From assembly GCF_025398735.1 (NCBI RefSeq), contig NZ_CP104694.1, positions 62,001 through 126,000 of the forward strand: DNA of 64,000 nt. The letters run 5' to 3'. This stretch comes from Tahibacter amnicola. GTDB taxonomy: Bacteria; Pseudomonadota; Gammaproteobacteria; Xanthomonadales; Rhodanobacteraceae. Made by a program: the position numbers and the translations under genes. Positions 43,170 to 52,330 of the stretch are shown here, piece after piece. Position 1 is the stretch's first letter; the number at the start of each line of letters is the position of its first letter. The notes under the pieces are model-generated. The model was not told the origin of the DNA. It searched no databases and saw nothing but the letters and a program-made list of their open reading frames with translations.

Positions 43170-45554
43170 TCATGCGGCCACCTGCGCGCGTTGCTGGGTC
43201 GGCAGGCTGATGACGAACCGCGTGCCGCGACCGGGCTCGGACGCCACACGGATGTGCCCGTTGTGCTGCTGCACGATCTGATAAGTGATCGACAGCCCCA
43301 GGCCCGTGCCATGGCCGACCGGCTTGGTGGTGAAGAACGGCTCGAAGATACGCGAGATGATTTCCTTGGGAATGCCCTTGCCGTTGTCCTGCACGGCGAT
43401 GTGCACGTAGCCGTCGGAATAGCTCGTCTTGATCAGGATCTTGCCGGTGGTCTCGATGGCCTGCGCGGCGTTGTTGAACAGATTGATGAAGATCTGGTTG
43501 ATCTGCGACGGTGAGCAGGAAATCGTCGGGACGTCGGCGTAATCCTTGATGACCTCGACCTTGGCCTTGAGCTGGTTCCTGGCGATGTTCAAGGCACTGT
43601 CGATGCATTCGTGGATGCTTACGTCCTTGACCTTGGCTTCATCCAGTCGGCTGAAGTTGCGCAGGTTGAGCACCAGCTCGCTGATCTGCTCCACACCGTA
43701 GAGCGCGTCGGTGGCCAGCTGGGTGGTGTCTTCGGCGACCTGATCTTTGCGGATCTCCTGCGCACAGGCAATGGTCTTGGCAACATTGGCATCCGCCGTG
43801 ACGGCGGCCGGGCTGCCCGCCTGTTTCTCGGCGATCTCGGCCAGCTCCAGGAAGCGTTGCTGCAATTCCTTGCCCATCAGGATGTTGTTCTTCACATAGC
43901 CCAGTGGCGTGTTGATCTCGTGCGCAATGCCCGCGACCATCTGACCGAGCGAAGCCATCTTCTCCGATTGCACCAGCTGCGCCTGGGAATTCTTCAGCTG
44001 GGTCAGCGTGCGGCTGAGTTCCTCGGTACGTTCCTGCACGCGCCGTTCCAGCATCGCGTTGGCTTCGGCCAGCTTGCCTTCGGAGGTGACGATCTCGTGC
44101 GCCAGCGTGTTGATGTGTGCGCCGAGCAGGCCAATCTCGTTGCGGCTCTTGACCTCCAGGCGGCTGTCATCCAGTTCGTGGTGGCGGCGTTCGCTGATCA
44201 GCTGTCCCATGCGGCGCACGGCGCCGGAAATCTTGGCGATCGGCCCGAGCATCCAGCGGCTGAAGATCCAGTACGCCAGCACGATGGCGAAGAGGATGGT
44301 CGCCAGCAGGTAACCGATCAGCAGCCGGGTGATGGAATCGGCCACGGCTACCGTTTCGGCAACAGGCTTGACCACGCCCAGCTTCCAGTACGGGCCGGGC
44401 ACATGGAAGAGGAACAGGGTCGAAGGCTGCTTGAGCACCGGGTCGGTCGACAGCGGCGTGGTGCGATAGAGCGTGCCCTTGTCCAGGGTGAGCTGGTTCT
44501 TGAGCGGATCAGTCAGCACGGCAGCGGTCAGGAGCGCCTGGGAAGCGTCGATCTGGTAGCTGGCCTCGTCGATCTGCTTGGCCACGGCGTCGATCTTGTC
44601 GCCGGCGTTCTTGCGCGCCAGCGCCAGCAATTCATCGTTCATCGCAGCCAGCGCGCGCTCGGCCTCGGCAAAGCCCGGCTCGGCCTTCGCGTACTCGGCG
44701 GCGAGAATGAACTCCTCCGTGCGATCGCCCTTGTCGTTCTTGCCGATGCGCTTGACCTTGGTGGGGTCGGCGTAGGTGATGAACCGGTTGTAGCGGTCGA
44801 CCAGGAAGATATAGCCGCCAGTGCGCTGGGCCCATTCGCGTGCGAAATTGGCCAGGCCTTCCAGGCGCATGTCGATCGTGGTGACGCCCGTCAGCGCTTC
44901 GCCTTCGCGCACTGGCACGGTGCAGGTCACCATCGGCTGGAAGGAGTAGGGATCGGTGTAGGACTGGCTCCAGTAGCAGGTGTCGTTGCGCACGAAGCGC
45001 GCCGGTACGTACCACTCTTCGTTGTGATAGCCCGGTCCCGGCTGGTTGTAGTCGTCGAAGTAGTTGAGCTGGTCTTTGTCGTCACGGCCCCAGAAGAAGC
45101 TGCGTCGTTCGCGATCGGGTGTGAAACGGAACGGCTCGGGCCAGAAACCGCCGCCGGCAACGCCGCGGTCGCCGCCGAAGTCGATCAGGCGCGGCAGGTC
45201 GGCCATGAAACGCGCTTCGTCTTTGGGCAGCACCTGGCTGGCGGTCGCGACCGAACGCGTCAGCGCCGAAACCTCGTCCAGGCGTGCGTCCAGCCCTGTC
45301 ACCACGGTATTGCCCATCTGTTCGATCAGGCGATACGCCTCGCGTTCCAGATGCGTCTTGCCTTCGCGATTCATCACGATGACGATGCCCGCGACGATCC
45401 AGGCCGTCAGCAGGATGCCGGCGGCCAGTGCACGAAATTTCAGACCCCGGTGCCAGGCTACCGACCAGGACTGGTCCGGTGCTGCCGCGGTATCAGCAAC
45501 GGCCGGCACCGTGGCCGGCGTGCCCGAATGAAGATGGTCGGCGCTGTCGCCCAT
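43170..45554 (-). CDS. Sensor histidine kinase with periplasmic Cache-type domain
   Basis: 794 residues from ATG 45554 (AGGGG upstream). Membrane helix 1 at about 42-61, a large periplasmic region (62-405) with PDC/Cache features ([58 protein letters not shown]), helix 2 at about 408-430, HAMP-like linker, coiled coil, then the kinase core with H545 ([16 protein letters not shown]) and ATPase motifs ([22 protein letters not shown]). Small organic ligands are the usual signal for such domains. It forms an operon with the twin-receiver protein downstream. Confidence 0.95.
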   Translation of the reverse strand: MGDSADHLHSGTPATVPAVADTAAAPDQSWSVAWHRGLKFRALAAGILLTAWIVAGIVIVMNREGKTHLEREAYRLIEQMGNTVVTGLDARLDEVSALTRSVATASQVLPKDEARFMADLPRLIDFGGDRGVAGGGFWPEPFRFTPDRERRSFFWGRDDKDQLNYFDDYNQPGPGYHNEEWYVPARFVRNDTCYWSQSYTDPYSFQPMVTCTVPVREGEALTGVTTIDMRLEGLANFAREWAQRTGGYIFLVDRYNRFITYADPTKVKRIGKNDKGDRTEEFILAAEYAKAEPGFAEAERALAAMNDELLALARKNAGDKIDAVAKQIDEASYQIDASQALLTAAVLTDPLKNQLTLDKGTLYRTTPLSTDPVLKQPSTLFLFHVPGPYWKLGVVKPVAETVAVADSITRLLIGYLLATILFAIVLAYWIFSRWMLGPIAKISGAVRRMGQLISERRHHELDDSRLEVKSRNEIGLLGAHINTLAHEIVTSEGKLAEANAMLERRVQERTEELSRTLTQLKNSQAQLVQSEKMASLGQMVAGIAHEINTPLGYVKNNILMGKELQQRFLELAEIAEKQAGSPAAVTADANVAKTIACAQEIRKDQVAEDTTQLATDALYGVEQISELVLNLRNFSRLDEAKVKDVSIHECIDSALNIARNQLKAKVEVIKDYADVPTISCSPSQINQIFINLFNNAAQAIETTGKILIKTSYSDGYVHIAVQDNGKGIPKEIISRIFEPFFTTKPVGHGTGLGLSITYQIVQQHNGHIRVASEPGRGTRFVISLPTQQRAQVAA

Positions 45555-46072
45555 ACATCCGCCCCTGTATTGATGCTTTTGTAAATAGTCGCGGTTTTGC
45601 ACGGGCTCGTGTCGAGGCCGGGTGTCACGAAATGTGACGACAGTCGCGCAATTGACGTGACGGACCGCACATTGGTACGGATCTGACAAGACACGCCGCG
45701 AAACACATCTGGCCGGATGCCGCAGTATTTTCAGCAATAACGTCCGCTGCGCCGCTCCGTCCCGGACCCGGCCGTGGCCGCTGGGTGCCACTATGTGACA
45801 CGGCGCCAGTGGTCCTAGACTTTGGTCGTAATGCGCAGCGGGGCGCCGCTTTCCGGTGTTCTCGCGGCAGCGGAACGACCAGATCTGCGCAGATTCACGC
45901 CCGACCGCGCAGCCGCCCGCCCCGGAGGGGACGCTACCGCCCAGTCGTGCGAAATACGCGCCATGCCGTTGAGGGACGGCACGCCCCCGGTCGCGTCATC
46001 GCAGAGGGGCGTGGTAGCGTCGGCGGTCTGGCCGTTCCCCCTCTGCTTCCCCGTGGGTCAAGGAGATCCCCC
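45555..46072. other. Divergent intergenic region
   Basis: 518 bases between the sensor kinase and the methyltransferase-like lipoprotein gene. GTCACGAAATGTGAC (45624-45638) is a perfect five-base inverted repeat with a five-base spacer. A related half-site, ATGTGACAC, occurs near 45792. These could be binding sites of one regulator. No gene is supported. Confidence 0.4.
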
Positions 46073-47035
46073 ATGCACAAGCTCGCGTTGGCATTGACCA
46101 TTTCGCTCACCCTGGCCGCCTGCGGCGGCCAGGGCGAATCGCCCAAGCCGGTCGCACCGGCTGCACCGGCTGCACCCGCTGCCAAGCCGGTCGACCAGCC
46201 CGCCACCCCCACCCCGCCGCAGGCGGCCGGCGCGTCGCTCGATGCGCGCCTGGATACCGTACTCGCCGGCAGCTGGCGTTCGGCCGAGAACAAGGCACGC
46301 GACGCGCATCGCCATCCCAAGGAGACGCTCGCCTTCTTCGGCCTGCAGCCGGGGATGACGGTGATCGAGCTCACGCCAGGCGGCGGCTGGTACACGGAAA
46401 TTCTCGCGCCGCTGGTCAAGGGCAACGGCAAGCTCGTGGCGGCCGTGCTCGACCCCGCCACGGCGGCTAGCGAGAAAGGCAAGGCCTACCACACCAAGTC
46501 GCTCGACAACTTCCGCGCCAAGCTGGCGCAGGACGGCGAGCGCTACGCCGATGTCGAGGTGCGTCCGTTCGCCCTGACGACGCCAAGCTTTGGCGCGCCG
46601 GGAAGCGCCGACATGGTGCTGACGTTCCGCAACGTTCACAATTTCATGATGTGGAACAATGACGCGGCCATGTTCAAGGCGGCGTTCGACGTCCTCAAGC
46701 CCGGCGGCGTGCTCGGCGTGACCGACCACCGCGCGGCAGCCGGTGCGGACCTGGCCAAGATCAAGGACTCGGGCTACATCCCCGAGGAATACGTGATCAA
46801 GCTCGCCACCGACGCCGGTTTCACGCTCGAGGGCAAGAGCGAGATCAACGCCAACCCGAAGGACACGAAGGACTACCCCGGCGGCGTCTGGTCGCTGCCG
46901 CCAACCCTCGACCAGGGCGACAAGGACCGCGAGAAGTACGTCGCCATCGGCGAGTCGGATCGCATGACGCTCAAGTTCGTCAAGCCCGCCGCGGCCGGTG
47001 ACAAGGTGTTCCAGGCCAGCGATTCCGCGCGCTGA
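46073..47035 (+). CDS. Lipoprotein with SAM-methyltransferase fold
   Basis: 320 residues. AGGAGATCC precedes ATG 46073. The N-terminus is a lipoprotein signal ([17 protein letters not shown], lipidated C17, then Gly, so outer-membrane sorting is expected) followed by an Ala/Pro-rich linker (about 22-50). The rest looks like a class I methyltransferase: [20 protein letters not shown] as motif [14 protein letters not shown] as motif IV, and [20 protein letters not shown] is not known in the periplasm, so the enzyme may bind something else or have lost methylation. A strong hairpin follows the stop. Confidence 0.88.
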   Translation: MHKLALALTISLTLAACGGQGESPKPVAPAAPAAPAAKPVDQPATPTPPQAAGASLDARLDTVLAGSWRSAENKARDAHRHPKETLAFFGLQPGMTVIELTPGGGWYTEILAPLVKGNGKLVAAVLDPATAASEKGKAYHTKSLDNFRAKLAQDGERYADVEVRPFALTTPSFGAPGSADMVLTFRNVHNFMMWNNDAAMFKAAFDVLKPGGVLGVTDHRAAAGADLAKIKDSGYIPEEYVIKLATDAGFTLEGKSEINANPKDTKDYPGGVWSLPPTLDQGDKDREKYVAIGESDRMTLKFVKPAAAGDKVFQASDSAR

Positions 47036-47044
47036 GTGTCACCC

Positions 47045-47074
47045 GGGCGATCGCAGCGACCGCTGCGATCGCCC
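47045..47074. terminator. Hairpin between lipoprotein gene and rluE
   Basis: GGGCGATCGCAGC and GCTGCGATCGCCC form a perfect 13-bp stem with a GACC loop. It ends seven bases before the rluE start codon, where a ribosome site would be. It may terminate the upstream transcript or restrain rluE translation. Confidence 0.7.
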
Positions 47075-47081
47075 GCTGCGT

Positions 47082-47675
47082 ATGCTGATCGCCTTCAACA
47101 AGCCCTACGGCGTGCTGTGTCAGTTCACCGACCGCAGCGATCCGCCGCGCGCCACGCTGGCCGACTACATCGACCGGCCGGGTGTCTACGCCGCCGGCCG
47201 CCTCGACTACGACTCCGAAGGCCTGTTGCTGCTGACCGACGAAGGCCCACTGGCACACCGGCTGACCGACCCGCGCCACAAGCTGCCCAAGACCTATCTG
47301 GTCCAGGTGGAAGGCATCGTTACCGAAGAGGCATTGGAGCACCTGCGCCGCGGCGTGGCGCTCAATGACGGCCGCACGCTTCCTGCGCAGGCGCGCGCGC
47401 TGCCCGCGCCACCGGCTCTGTGGCCGCGCGATCCACCGGTCCGCTTCCGCAAACAGGTACCGGACGCCTGGCTCGAACTGACCATCACCGAGGGCCGCAA
47501 TCGCCAGGTCCGCCGCATGACCGCGGCCGTCGGGCTGCCCACCTTGCGCCTGGTCCGCCAGCGCGTGGGCGACTACGCCCTGGATACGCTGCTACCCGGT
47601 CAATGGCGCCAGGAGCACGCGGCAGTACCCGATACACCGCGGGCAGTGCCGCCGCGCAACCGGCGTCGCCGGTGA
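47082..47675 (+). CDS. rluE: 23S rRNA pseudouridine synthase, RluE type
   Basis: Isomerises a uridine (2457 in E. coli 23S rRNA) to pseudouridine. About 197 residues from ATG 47082 ([17 protein letters not shown]). The catalytic motif is [16 protein letters not shown] with D42; then [12 protein letters not shown] and the RluE/F-type segment [21 protein letters not shown] (given here in part: [10 protein letters not shown]). There is no S4 domain, as expected for RluE. The upstream DNA has no Shine-Dalgarno sequence but a strong hairpin. Confidence 0.93.
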   Translation: MLIAFNKPYGVLCQFTDRSDPPRATLADYIDRPGVYAAGRLDYDSEGLLLLTDEGPLAHRLTDPRHKLPKTYLVQVEGIVTEEALEHLRRGVALNDGRTLPAQARALPAPPALWPRDPPVRFRKQVPDAWLELTITEGRNRQVRRMTAAVGLPTLRLVRQRVGDYALDTLLPGQWRQEHAAVPDTPRAVPPRNRRRR

Positions 47676-47762
47676 GGCCGTGCTTCCGGCCTCTGCGGTG
47701 ACAGGCCGGAAGCGAGTAGGATGGTGCGTACCGTGTACTGCCCGATCGGATGTGGTCTTGCC

Positions 47763-48506
47763 ATGACGTTCAAGGATCATTTCTCGACCCAGGCTGCTAT
47801 CTATCGCGAAGCACGTCCGCACTACGACCCGGCGCTTTTTGCCTGGCTGGCGGGTCTGTCGCCCGGTGCGCAGCTGGCCTGGGATGCCGGTTGCGGCAAC
47901 GGCCAGGCCAGTGTCGCGCTGGCTGCCCACTTCCGGCGCGTGTACGCCAGCGACCCCAGCGCCGCGCAGATCACGGCGGCCGAACCCGCAGCCGGCGTCG
48001 AATACCACGTCGAACGGGCCGAAGACTGCGCCCTCCCCGATCACAGCACCGACCTGGTGACGGTCGCCCAGGCCCTGCACTGGTTCGATCTGGCGCGCTT
48101 CCACGATCAGGTGCGCCGCGTGCTGCGTCCTGGTGGCGTCATCGCCCAGTGGTGTTACGGCGACTGCACCATCGACAGCGCGGTCGACACCGTCAAGCAC
48201 CGGCTCTACGAGACGATCCTGGGCGATTACTGGCCGCCGGAGCGGCGCCTGGTGGAAACTGGCTATGCCAGTCTCGATTTCCCGTTCACGCGACGCGAGG
48301 CACCCGATTTCGCGCTGCGTGCCGAATGGAATCTCGCTCAGTTCCTCGCGTACCTGCGCTCCTGGTCGGCCACCCAGCGCTATATCGCGGCCCGCGGCGA
48401 GGATCCGGTGTCGCTGGTCGAGCCGGACTTTGCACGCACATGGGGCGACGCACAGGCGATACGCCCGATCCAGTGGCAGCTGACGGTGCGCGTAGGTCGC
48501 GTCTGA
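47763..48506 (+). CDS. Class I SAM-dependent methyltransferase
   Basis: Cytosolic methyltransferase of 247 residues. ATG 47763 gives MTFKDHFSTQAAIYREARPH, a start typical of the TPMT/trans-aconitate-methyltransferase-like group. Motif I is WDAGCGNGQASVAL, motif II VYASDPS, then VAQALHWFDLARFHDQVRRV and LRPGGVIAQW. The substrate is unknown; relatives methylate small carboxylates. It ends four bases from the convergent YiiX-like gene. Confidence 0.9.
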   Translation: MTFKDHFSTQAAIYREARPHYDPALFAWLAGLSPGAQLAWDAGCGNGQASVALAAHFRRVYASDPSAAQITAAEPAAGVEYHVERAEDCALPDHSTDLVTVAQALHWFDLARFHDQVRRVLRPGGVIAQWCYGDCTIDSAVDTVKHRLYETILGDYWPPERRLVETGYASLDFPFTRREAPDFALRAEWNLAQFLAYLRSWSATQRYIAARGEDPVSLVEPDFARTWGDAQAIRPIQWQLTVRVGRV

Positions 48507-48510
48507 AACA

Positions 48511-49113
48511 CTACCCTTCCCCGACGGTCTCCAGCGCATCGCTGTCAAACATTGCCTGCGGCGAGATCACGTCCTCCCCGCGCGGCACGCCGGTGCCATA
48601 GCGTTCGCGCAGTTTCGCCTTCACCGCCGGATCATCCAGCCGGAAGCTGCCGAGCTTCTGCAGCTCGCCCAGTCGCACGCCAAACGCGCGCTCGTAGAGT
48701 TTCCAGGCCAGCTCGGAGCAGTAGATGCGCTCATCCGACCAGCCGAAGTACAGGTCGTAGGGCTTGCCGCGCAGCGTCTGTGCCACGGCACGCAGCCGCG
48801 CGACACCCTTGGCATCGAGGCGGCGATCCGCATCGCGCCAGCGCTTGACCACGTAATGCCCGCCCGCACCGCGCGCCACCCATTCCTTGAGCGGTGTGTC
48901 GCGTACGGTGGAGACGGCTTCGAACACGTAGGGTTTGCCCTGGCGCAGGAAGATCACGCCCATGTGGCTGTAGCGCGATCCCGTGGCGCGCTGGACCGCA
49001 GTGCTCTGGGCGGAACGGGACGTGTGGAAGATCAGGTCGCCGTCGCGCCATGACGGTTCGCCACGGCCGCAACCGGCCGCGAGCAGCGAGAAGACCAGGA
49101 GGAATCCACGCAT
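48511..49113 (-). CDS. YiiX-family permuted papain-like lipoprotein
   Basis: 200 residues with a lipoprotein signal (MRGFLLVFSLLAAGC, C15). The catalytic pair of the circularly permuted NlpC/P60 (YiiX/YebB) group is present: H50 in GSRYSHMGVIF and C132 in RIYCSELAWK. Probably an outer-membrane-anchored hydrolase acting on peptide, amide or ester bonds in the envelope. The downstream signature ISPQAMFDSD, reminiscent of the family end (PED/ISP), is also seen. Confidence 0.9.
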   Translation of the reverse strand: MRGFLLVFSLLAAGCGRGEPSWRDGDLIFHTSRSAQSTAVQRATGSRYSHMGVIFLRQGKPYVFEAVSTVRDTPLKEWVARGAGGHYVVKRWRDADRRLDAKGVARLRAVAQTLRGKPYDLYFGWSDERIYCSELAWKLYERAFGVRLGELQKLGSFRLDDPAVKAKLRERYGTGVPRGEDVISPQAMFDSDALETVGEG

Positions 49114-49413
49114 TCGATAGTCGGGTCAGTACCGCCGATGCGGCGGAGCGCCAGACCCGCGGCCAGCCGTCGAAGTTCCGGCGGAGCCTGTCCGGGCGGC
49201 GTCGCTATCCGGTCTGTGCGTCAATGACTTTTCGCCGAAGCAGCCGGAACTGCGCGTGCTACTGTGCAGTCGTGGCAGAACCGATCTGTCGGAAAGCGCA
49301 ATTGCCACTCATGAACGAAGGCAGGTGTCTTGCAAGTCGCTCCCCACGAGGCCGACCGCACAGGGCGGTCGACCGACGTTTGCCGGCCCGCCGCTGCCGG
49401 CAGGGAGGACACC
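49114..49413. other. Intergenic region, nothing identified
   Basis: About 300 bases between the divergent YiiX-like lipoprotein and the alpha/beta hydrolase. No gene, repeat or clear promoter was recognised apart from the GGGAGGAC ribosome site of the hydrolase at its right end. Confidence 0.4.
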
Positions 49414-50256
49414 ATGTCGCTTTCTAGAAAAGTGCTCGCGCTCCTCGCCCTTCCCCTTGTGGCGTACGTCATTTACCTGGCCTTCCTGTACGCGATGCAG
49501 CGCTCGATGCTGTTTCCGATCGCCACGGCCGAACGGTACCCCTATCGCGGAACGCTGACCCCCAACGCGGAACTGGTGGAAGCACCGGTGTCCTTCGGCA
49601 AGATGCGCGGCGTGTTCCTGCGCGGACCGCAGGAAAAGGCGCCCGTCGTGATCTACTGCCACGGCAACGGCGAGATCGTCGACTACCACCTGACAACCTT
49701 CCAGTTCGTGCAGGCACTGGGCGTGCATGTGTTCCTGCTCGAATTGCCCGGCTATGCCGGTGCCGACGGGGAGCCGACGCTCGCCAGCATCCGCGAAGTG
49801 GTGGTCACCGCCTACGACTGGCTGATCAAGCAGCCACTGGTCGATCCGGCGCGCGTGATCGCGATGGGCACGTCGATCGGCGGCGCGCCCGCAGCGGAAC
49901 TGTCGCACCACCGTGCGGTGCGCGCGCTGGTCGTCCTGTCCACGTTCACGTCGGTGGCAGACCTGGCCGGCGGGTACTACGTGCCGGCCTGGTTCGTGCG
50001 CGATCCCTTCGATACCGCGCAACGCCTGCGCGAGTTCGTGGGCCCCGTCTTCATCGCCCACGGGCGCTTCGACGAGATGATTCCGTTCGCGCACGGACAG
50101 ATGCTCGCCCGCTCCGCGCGGCAGTCGCATTTCCAGGCCTACGACTGTGGCCACAATGACTGCCCGTACCGTGAACCCCAGTTTGCGGCCGTCCTGGGCG
50201 AATTCCTGCGCACGCATGGCATCCTGGGCGCAACCACCATGGCAGGTACTCCATGA
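49414..50256 (+). CDS. Membrane-anchored alpha/beta hydrolase
   Basis: 280 residues; GGGAGGACACC precedes ATG 49414. An N-terminal hydrophobic helix (LALLALPLVAYVIYLAFLYA, about 8-27) anchors it or acts as signal. The BAAT/dienelactone-like hydrolase core has the oxyanion segment YCHGNGE, nucleophile S154 (GTSIGG), D220 (GRFDEM) and H247 (CGHNDC). It resembles the YfhR/Bem46 group. Its last four bases (ATGA) overlap the DUF1287 gene, so they are cotranscribed. Confidence 0.92.
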   Translation: MSLSRKVLALLALPLVAYVIYLAFLYAMQRSMLFPIATAERYPYRGTLTPNAELVEAPVSFGKMRGVFLRGPQEKAPVVIYCHGNGEIVDYHLTTFQFVQALGVHVFLLELPGYAGADGEPTLASIREVVVTAYDWLIKQPLVDPARVIAMGTSIGGAPAAELSHHRAVRALVVLSTFTSVADLAGGYYVPAWFVRDPFDTAQRLREFVGPVFIAHGRFDEMIPFAHGQMLARSARQSHFQAYDCGHNDCPYREPQFAAVLGEFLRTHGILGATTMAGTP

Positions 50257-50867
50257 TCCGTATTGTCGCCGGCGCGATCCTCGCGCTGGCATCGGCGCCA
50301 GCCCTCGCCGCTACCGCGCGCTTTCCCGACACCCTCATCACGGCGGCTACGGCCCAGATCGGCGTGACGCTCGCCTACGATCCGCAGTACCGAAAGCTCG
50401 CCTACCCCATGGGTGATGTCCCTATCGATCGCGGCGTGTGCACCGACGTGGTGATCCGTGCGTATCGCGCGCTCGGCGTCGATCTGCAGCAGCGCGTCCA
50501 CGAGGACATGCGCACCCACTGGAATGCCTATCCCAAGCTCTGGGGATTACGCGGCACCGACCGCAACATCGACCACCGCCGCGTACCGAACCTCGCCGTG
50601 TTTTTCCGGCGCCACGGCCGCGAACTGCGCGTTTCGCAGACCGATGCCTCGACCTACAAGCCCGGCGACATCGTCACCTGGCGCCTGGCCAGCGGCGTAC
50701 CCCATATCGGCATCGTTTCCGGCGAGTCGGTCCACGGCCGCCCGCTGGTGATCCACAACATCGGCGCCGGAACGCAGAGCGAGGATGTGTTGTTTGCGTA
50801 CGAGGTGACGGGGCACTACCGGTACGAGCCGGAAGCGCAGCAAAGCCTGCGTAGAGGAAGCCGCTGA
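50253..50867 (+). CDS. Exported DUF1287 protein
   Basis: 204 residues with a signal peptide (MIRIVAGAILALASAPALAA, cleaved near residue 20). DUF1287/YijF features: AQIGVTLAYDPQYRKLAYP, DRGVCTDVVIRAYRALGVDL, with a cysteine in the VCTD motif that is the presumed nucleophile, then GVPHIGIVSGE and VIHNIGAGTQSED. This family shares the NlpC/P60-like fold and is thought to act in the cell envelope; activity unproven. Translationally coupled to the hydrolase upstream. Confidence 0.92.
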   Translation: MIRIVAGAILALASAPALAATARFPDTLITAATAQIGVTLAYDPQYRKLAYPMGDVPIDRGVCTDVVIRAYRALGVDLQQRVHEDMRTHWNAYPKLWGLRGTDRNIDHRRVPNLAVFFRRHGRELRVSQTDASTYKPGDIVTWRLASGVPHIGIVSGESVHGRPLVIHNIGAGTQSEDVLFAYEVTGHYRYEPEAQQSLRRGSR

Positions 50868-50998
50868 GGTGATGTTCCTTCCCCAGTACCACGGTCGATG
50901 GCAAGCTGGTCGATACCGTGACGGTACGCGCGCCATCGAGCTGACCTTACGGACGCACGAATAGCCGCGTCAGTCAGCACGGCCTGGAGGGTTCCACG

Positions 50999-51226
50999 CT
51001 AAGAATCCGCTGCGATGCGATAACCCACCTTGATGTCCGCCAGCGCCGCGCGGATCGCGTCCCAATTCCCGACGGACACCTCGACAGTGACAGACCTGCC
51101 TGCGAGCACCTCGTCGGTCACCCCTTTGGCAACCTCGCGGCGATAGCCCAGTTCATCGCGGAGCAATTGCGTCATCGATACCTTCTTGAACCCGCGCTCC
51201 CATCCGCTTAGCACGATCCGAATCAC
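50999..51226 (-). CDS. Small protein resembling ribosomal L7/L12 C-terminal domain, 75 aa
   Basis: MIRIVLSGWERGFKKVSMTQ opens a beta-alpha-alpha-beta-alpha-beta pattern: a strand, then a helix LLRDELGYRREVAKGVTDEV, strand VTVEVSV and NWDAIRAALADIKVGYRIA. This order is that of the L7/L12 C-terminal domain, found also as free small proteins. The TGA is at 50999. It lies 39 bases after the 164-residue gene on the same strand, so they are probably cotranscribed. Role unknown. Confidence 0.65.
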   Translation of the reverse strand: MIRIVLSGWERGFKKVSMTQLLRDELGYRREVAKGVTDEVLAGRSVTVEVSVGNWDAIRAALADIKVGYRIAADS

Positions 51227-51265
51227 AGCTATCTCCAGGGCAATCGGTCAGGTGCCGCTTCGGCA

Positions 51266-51760
51266 TCACCAGGGATAGGTGAACCCCAGCGTCTCACCAA
51301 GATAGCGTCGCGCTGTCTCCAGGTTCTGTTCTGTTGATGTGATCCCGCTGGAGGATCGCGGTGGAACGGCGGCGCCAAGATCTTCCAGCGCATACAGGAG
51401 TTGCGAAACAGCGCCATTGTGTTCCAGGAGAAGCCGCAAGTGGCGATCAAGCCATATGGTGAGAAGCGGGACGAGACGCTTGTCGCCAAACTTCGACAGC
51501 GCAAAAGCAATGGCGCTCATCTGGCGCGTTTGGCACCGACCGGTGACGACGATGTCGACCAACACCTGTTTCACTGCGGTGAGATCCTCCGCCGTGATGG
51601 TTTCGTCAACCAGGAGTTCTGCAAACGCTGGACCCGCACAGTCGGGGCGCCGCCCTTGCGAACACTCACTGTAAGTCACTGCTTCGAGCAGCAGATCGTC
51701 GCTGACGGATCCGCCGGCCTGGAGGCCGGCTATCAGGTGAGCCAGGGCTAGCTTCGACAC
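51266..51760 (-). CDS. Hypothetical helical protein, 164 aa
   Basis: MSKLALAHLIAGLQAGGSVS starts a soluble, helical, HEAT-like protein (LTAVKQVLVDIVVTGRCQ, MSAIAFALSKFGDKRLVPLL, LDRHLRLLLEHNGAVSQLLY) with no signal peptide. I do not recognise the family. With its small partner downstream it resembles the paired small cytosolic genes often found as immunity proteins, but no toxin gene is nearby. Codon bias looks slightly weaker than in the flanking genes. Confidence 0.6.
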   Translation of the reverse strand: MSKLALAHLIAGLQAGGSVSDDLLLEAVTYSECSQGRRPDCAGPAFAELLVDETITAEDLTAVKQVLVDIVVTGRCQTRQMSAIAFALSKFGDKRLVPLLTIWLDRHLRLLLEHNGAVSQLLYALEDLGAAVPPRSSSGITSTEQNLETARRYLGETLGFTYPW

Positions 51761-51886
51761 GGCTTGACCCTCGCATTCATCGTAGTGCGCTCAGCCACGG
51801 GCACACACCGGCTGGCGTGCGCCTTTCGGCTGCCCAGCAGCAGGTGTTTCGCGGTGACTACGAAAGCTGTAGCGGACGGGTGAAGG

Positions 51887-52135
51887 TCACGCCACCGGAA
51901 CCCCATGCTTGCGCCGCACCTCGTCAATGCGTGTCTGCACCGCCGGCGGCAGTGCGCTCTTCTCGGCTTCCGAGAAGACTTTGGCCAGCACGCGGCGCTC
52001 GTCGTCGTCGATGGTCTGGTCGCGCAGGGCAAGGCCCAGCAGGAAGTTGATCTCGCCCACATCCAGCTGACCGTCGTCGGCAAACACATTGATCGAACGG
52101 AATGCAATTTCGATGTGGCTCTTGGGCTCAACCAT
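51887..52135 (-). CDS. TerB-like small protein, 82 aa
   Basis: From ATG 52135: MVEPKSHIEIAFRSINVFAD, then DDGQLDVGEINFLLGLALRD and QTIDDDERRVLAKVFSEAEK. The two acidic D-x-G-x-[LI]-D-x-x-E stretches, each before a helix, are the hallmark of TerB-like (TerB/DjlA N-terminal) domains and also recall EF-hand loops. Cytosolic. Function unknown. Confidence 0.65.
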   Translation of the reverse strand: MVEPKSHIEIAFRSINVFADDGQLDVGEINFLLGLALRDQTIDDDERRVLAKVFSEAEKSALPPAVQTRIDEVRRKHGVPVA

Positions 52136-52294
52136 GGCGACTCCTGAGGTTGCCTGGACCGACCGGGGCGGCCGGCCCGTACATGACCGGGACAGGGGGA
52201 TATCCTATCCCGATTGGCTGCTCGCGGTGCGGGTCGGGGCGCTGGAGTCCGGGGCAGTGCCCACTCCCGCTTGGCGCCATCGGGATAAGACCGG

Positions 52295-52320
52295 CGCCCG
52301 GCCGGCGAACCGGCCGGGCG
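52295..52320 (-). terminator. Terminator after the glycine-zipper lipoprotein gene
   Basis: CGCCCGGCCGG / CCGGCCGGGCG is a perfect 11-bp stem with a CGAA (TTCG on the minus strand) tetraloop, beginning about ten bases after the stop at 52331. Confidence 0.7.
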
Positions 52321-52330
52321 TCGTGCCACG

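Noticed and set aside
43611-45584. 657-residue plus-strand frame antisense to the sensor kinase
   Set aside because: No recognisable domain; the kinase on the other strand has H-box and ATPase motifs.
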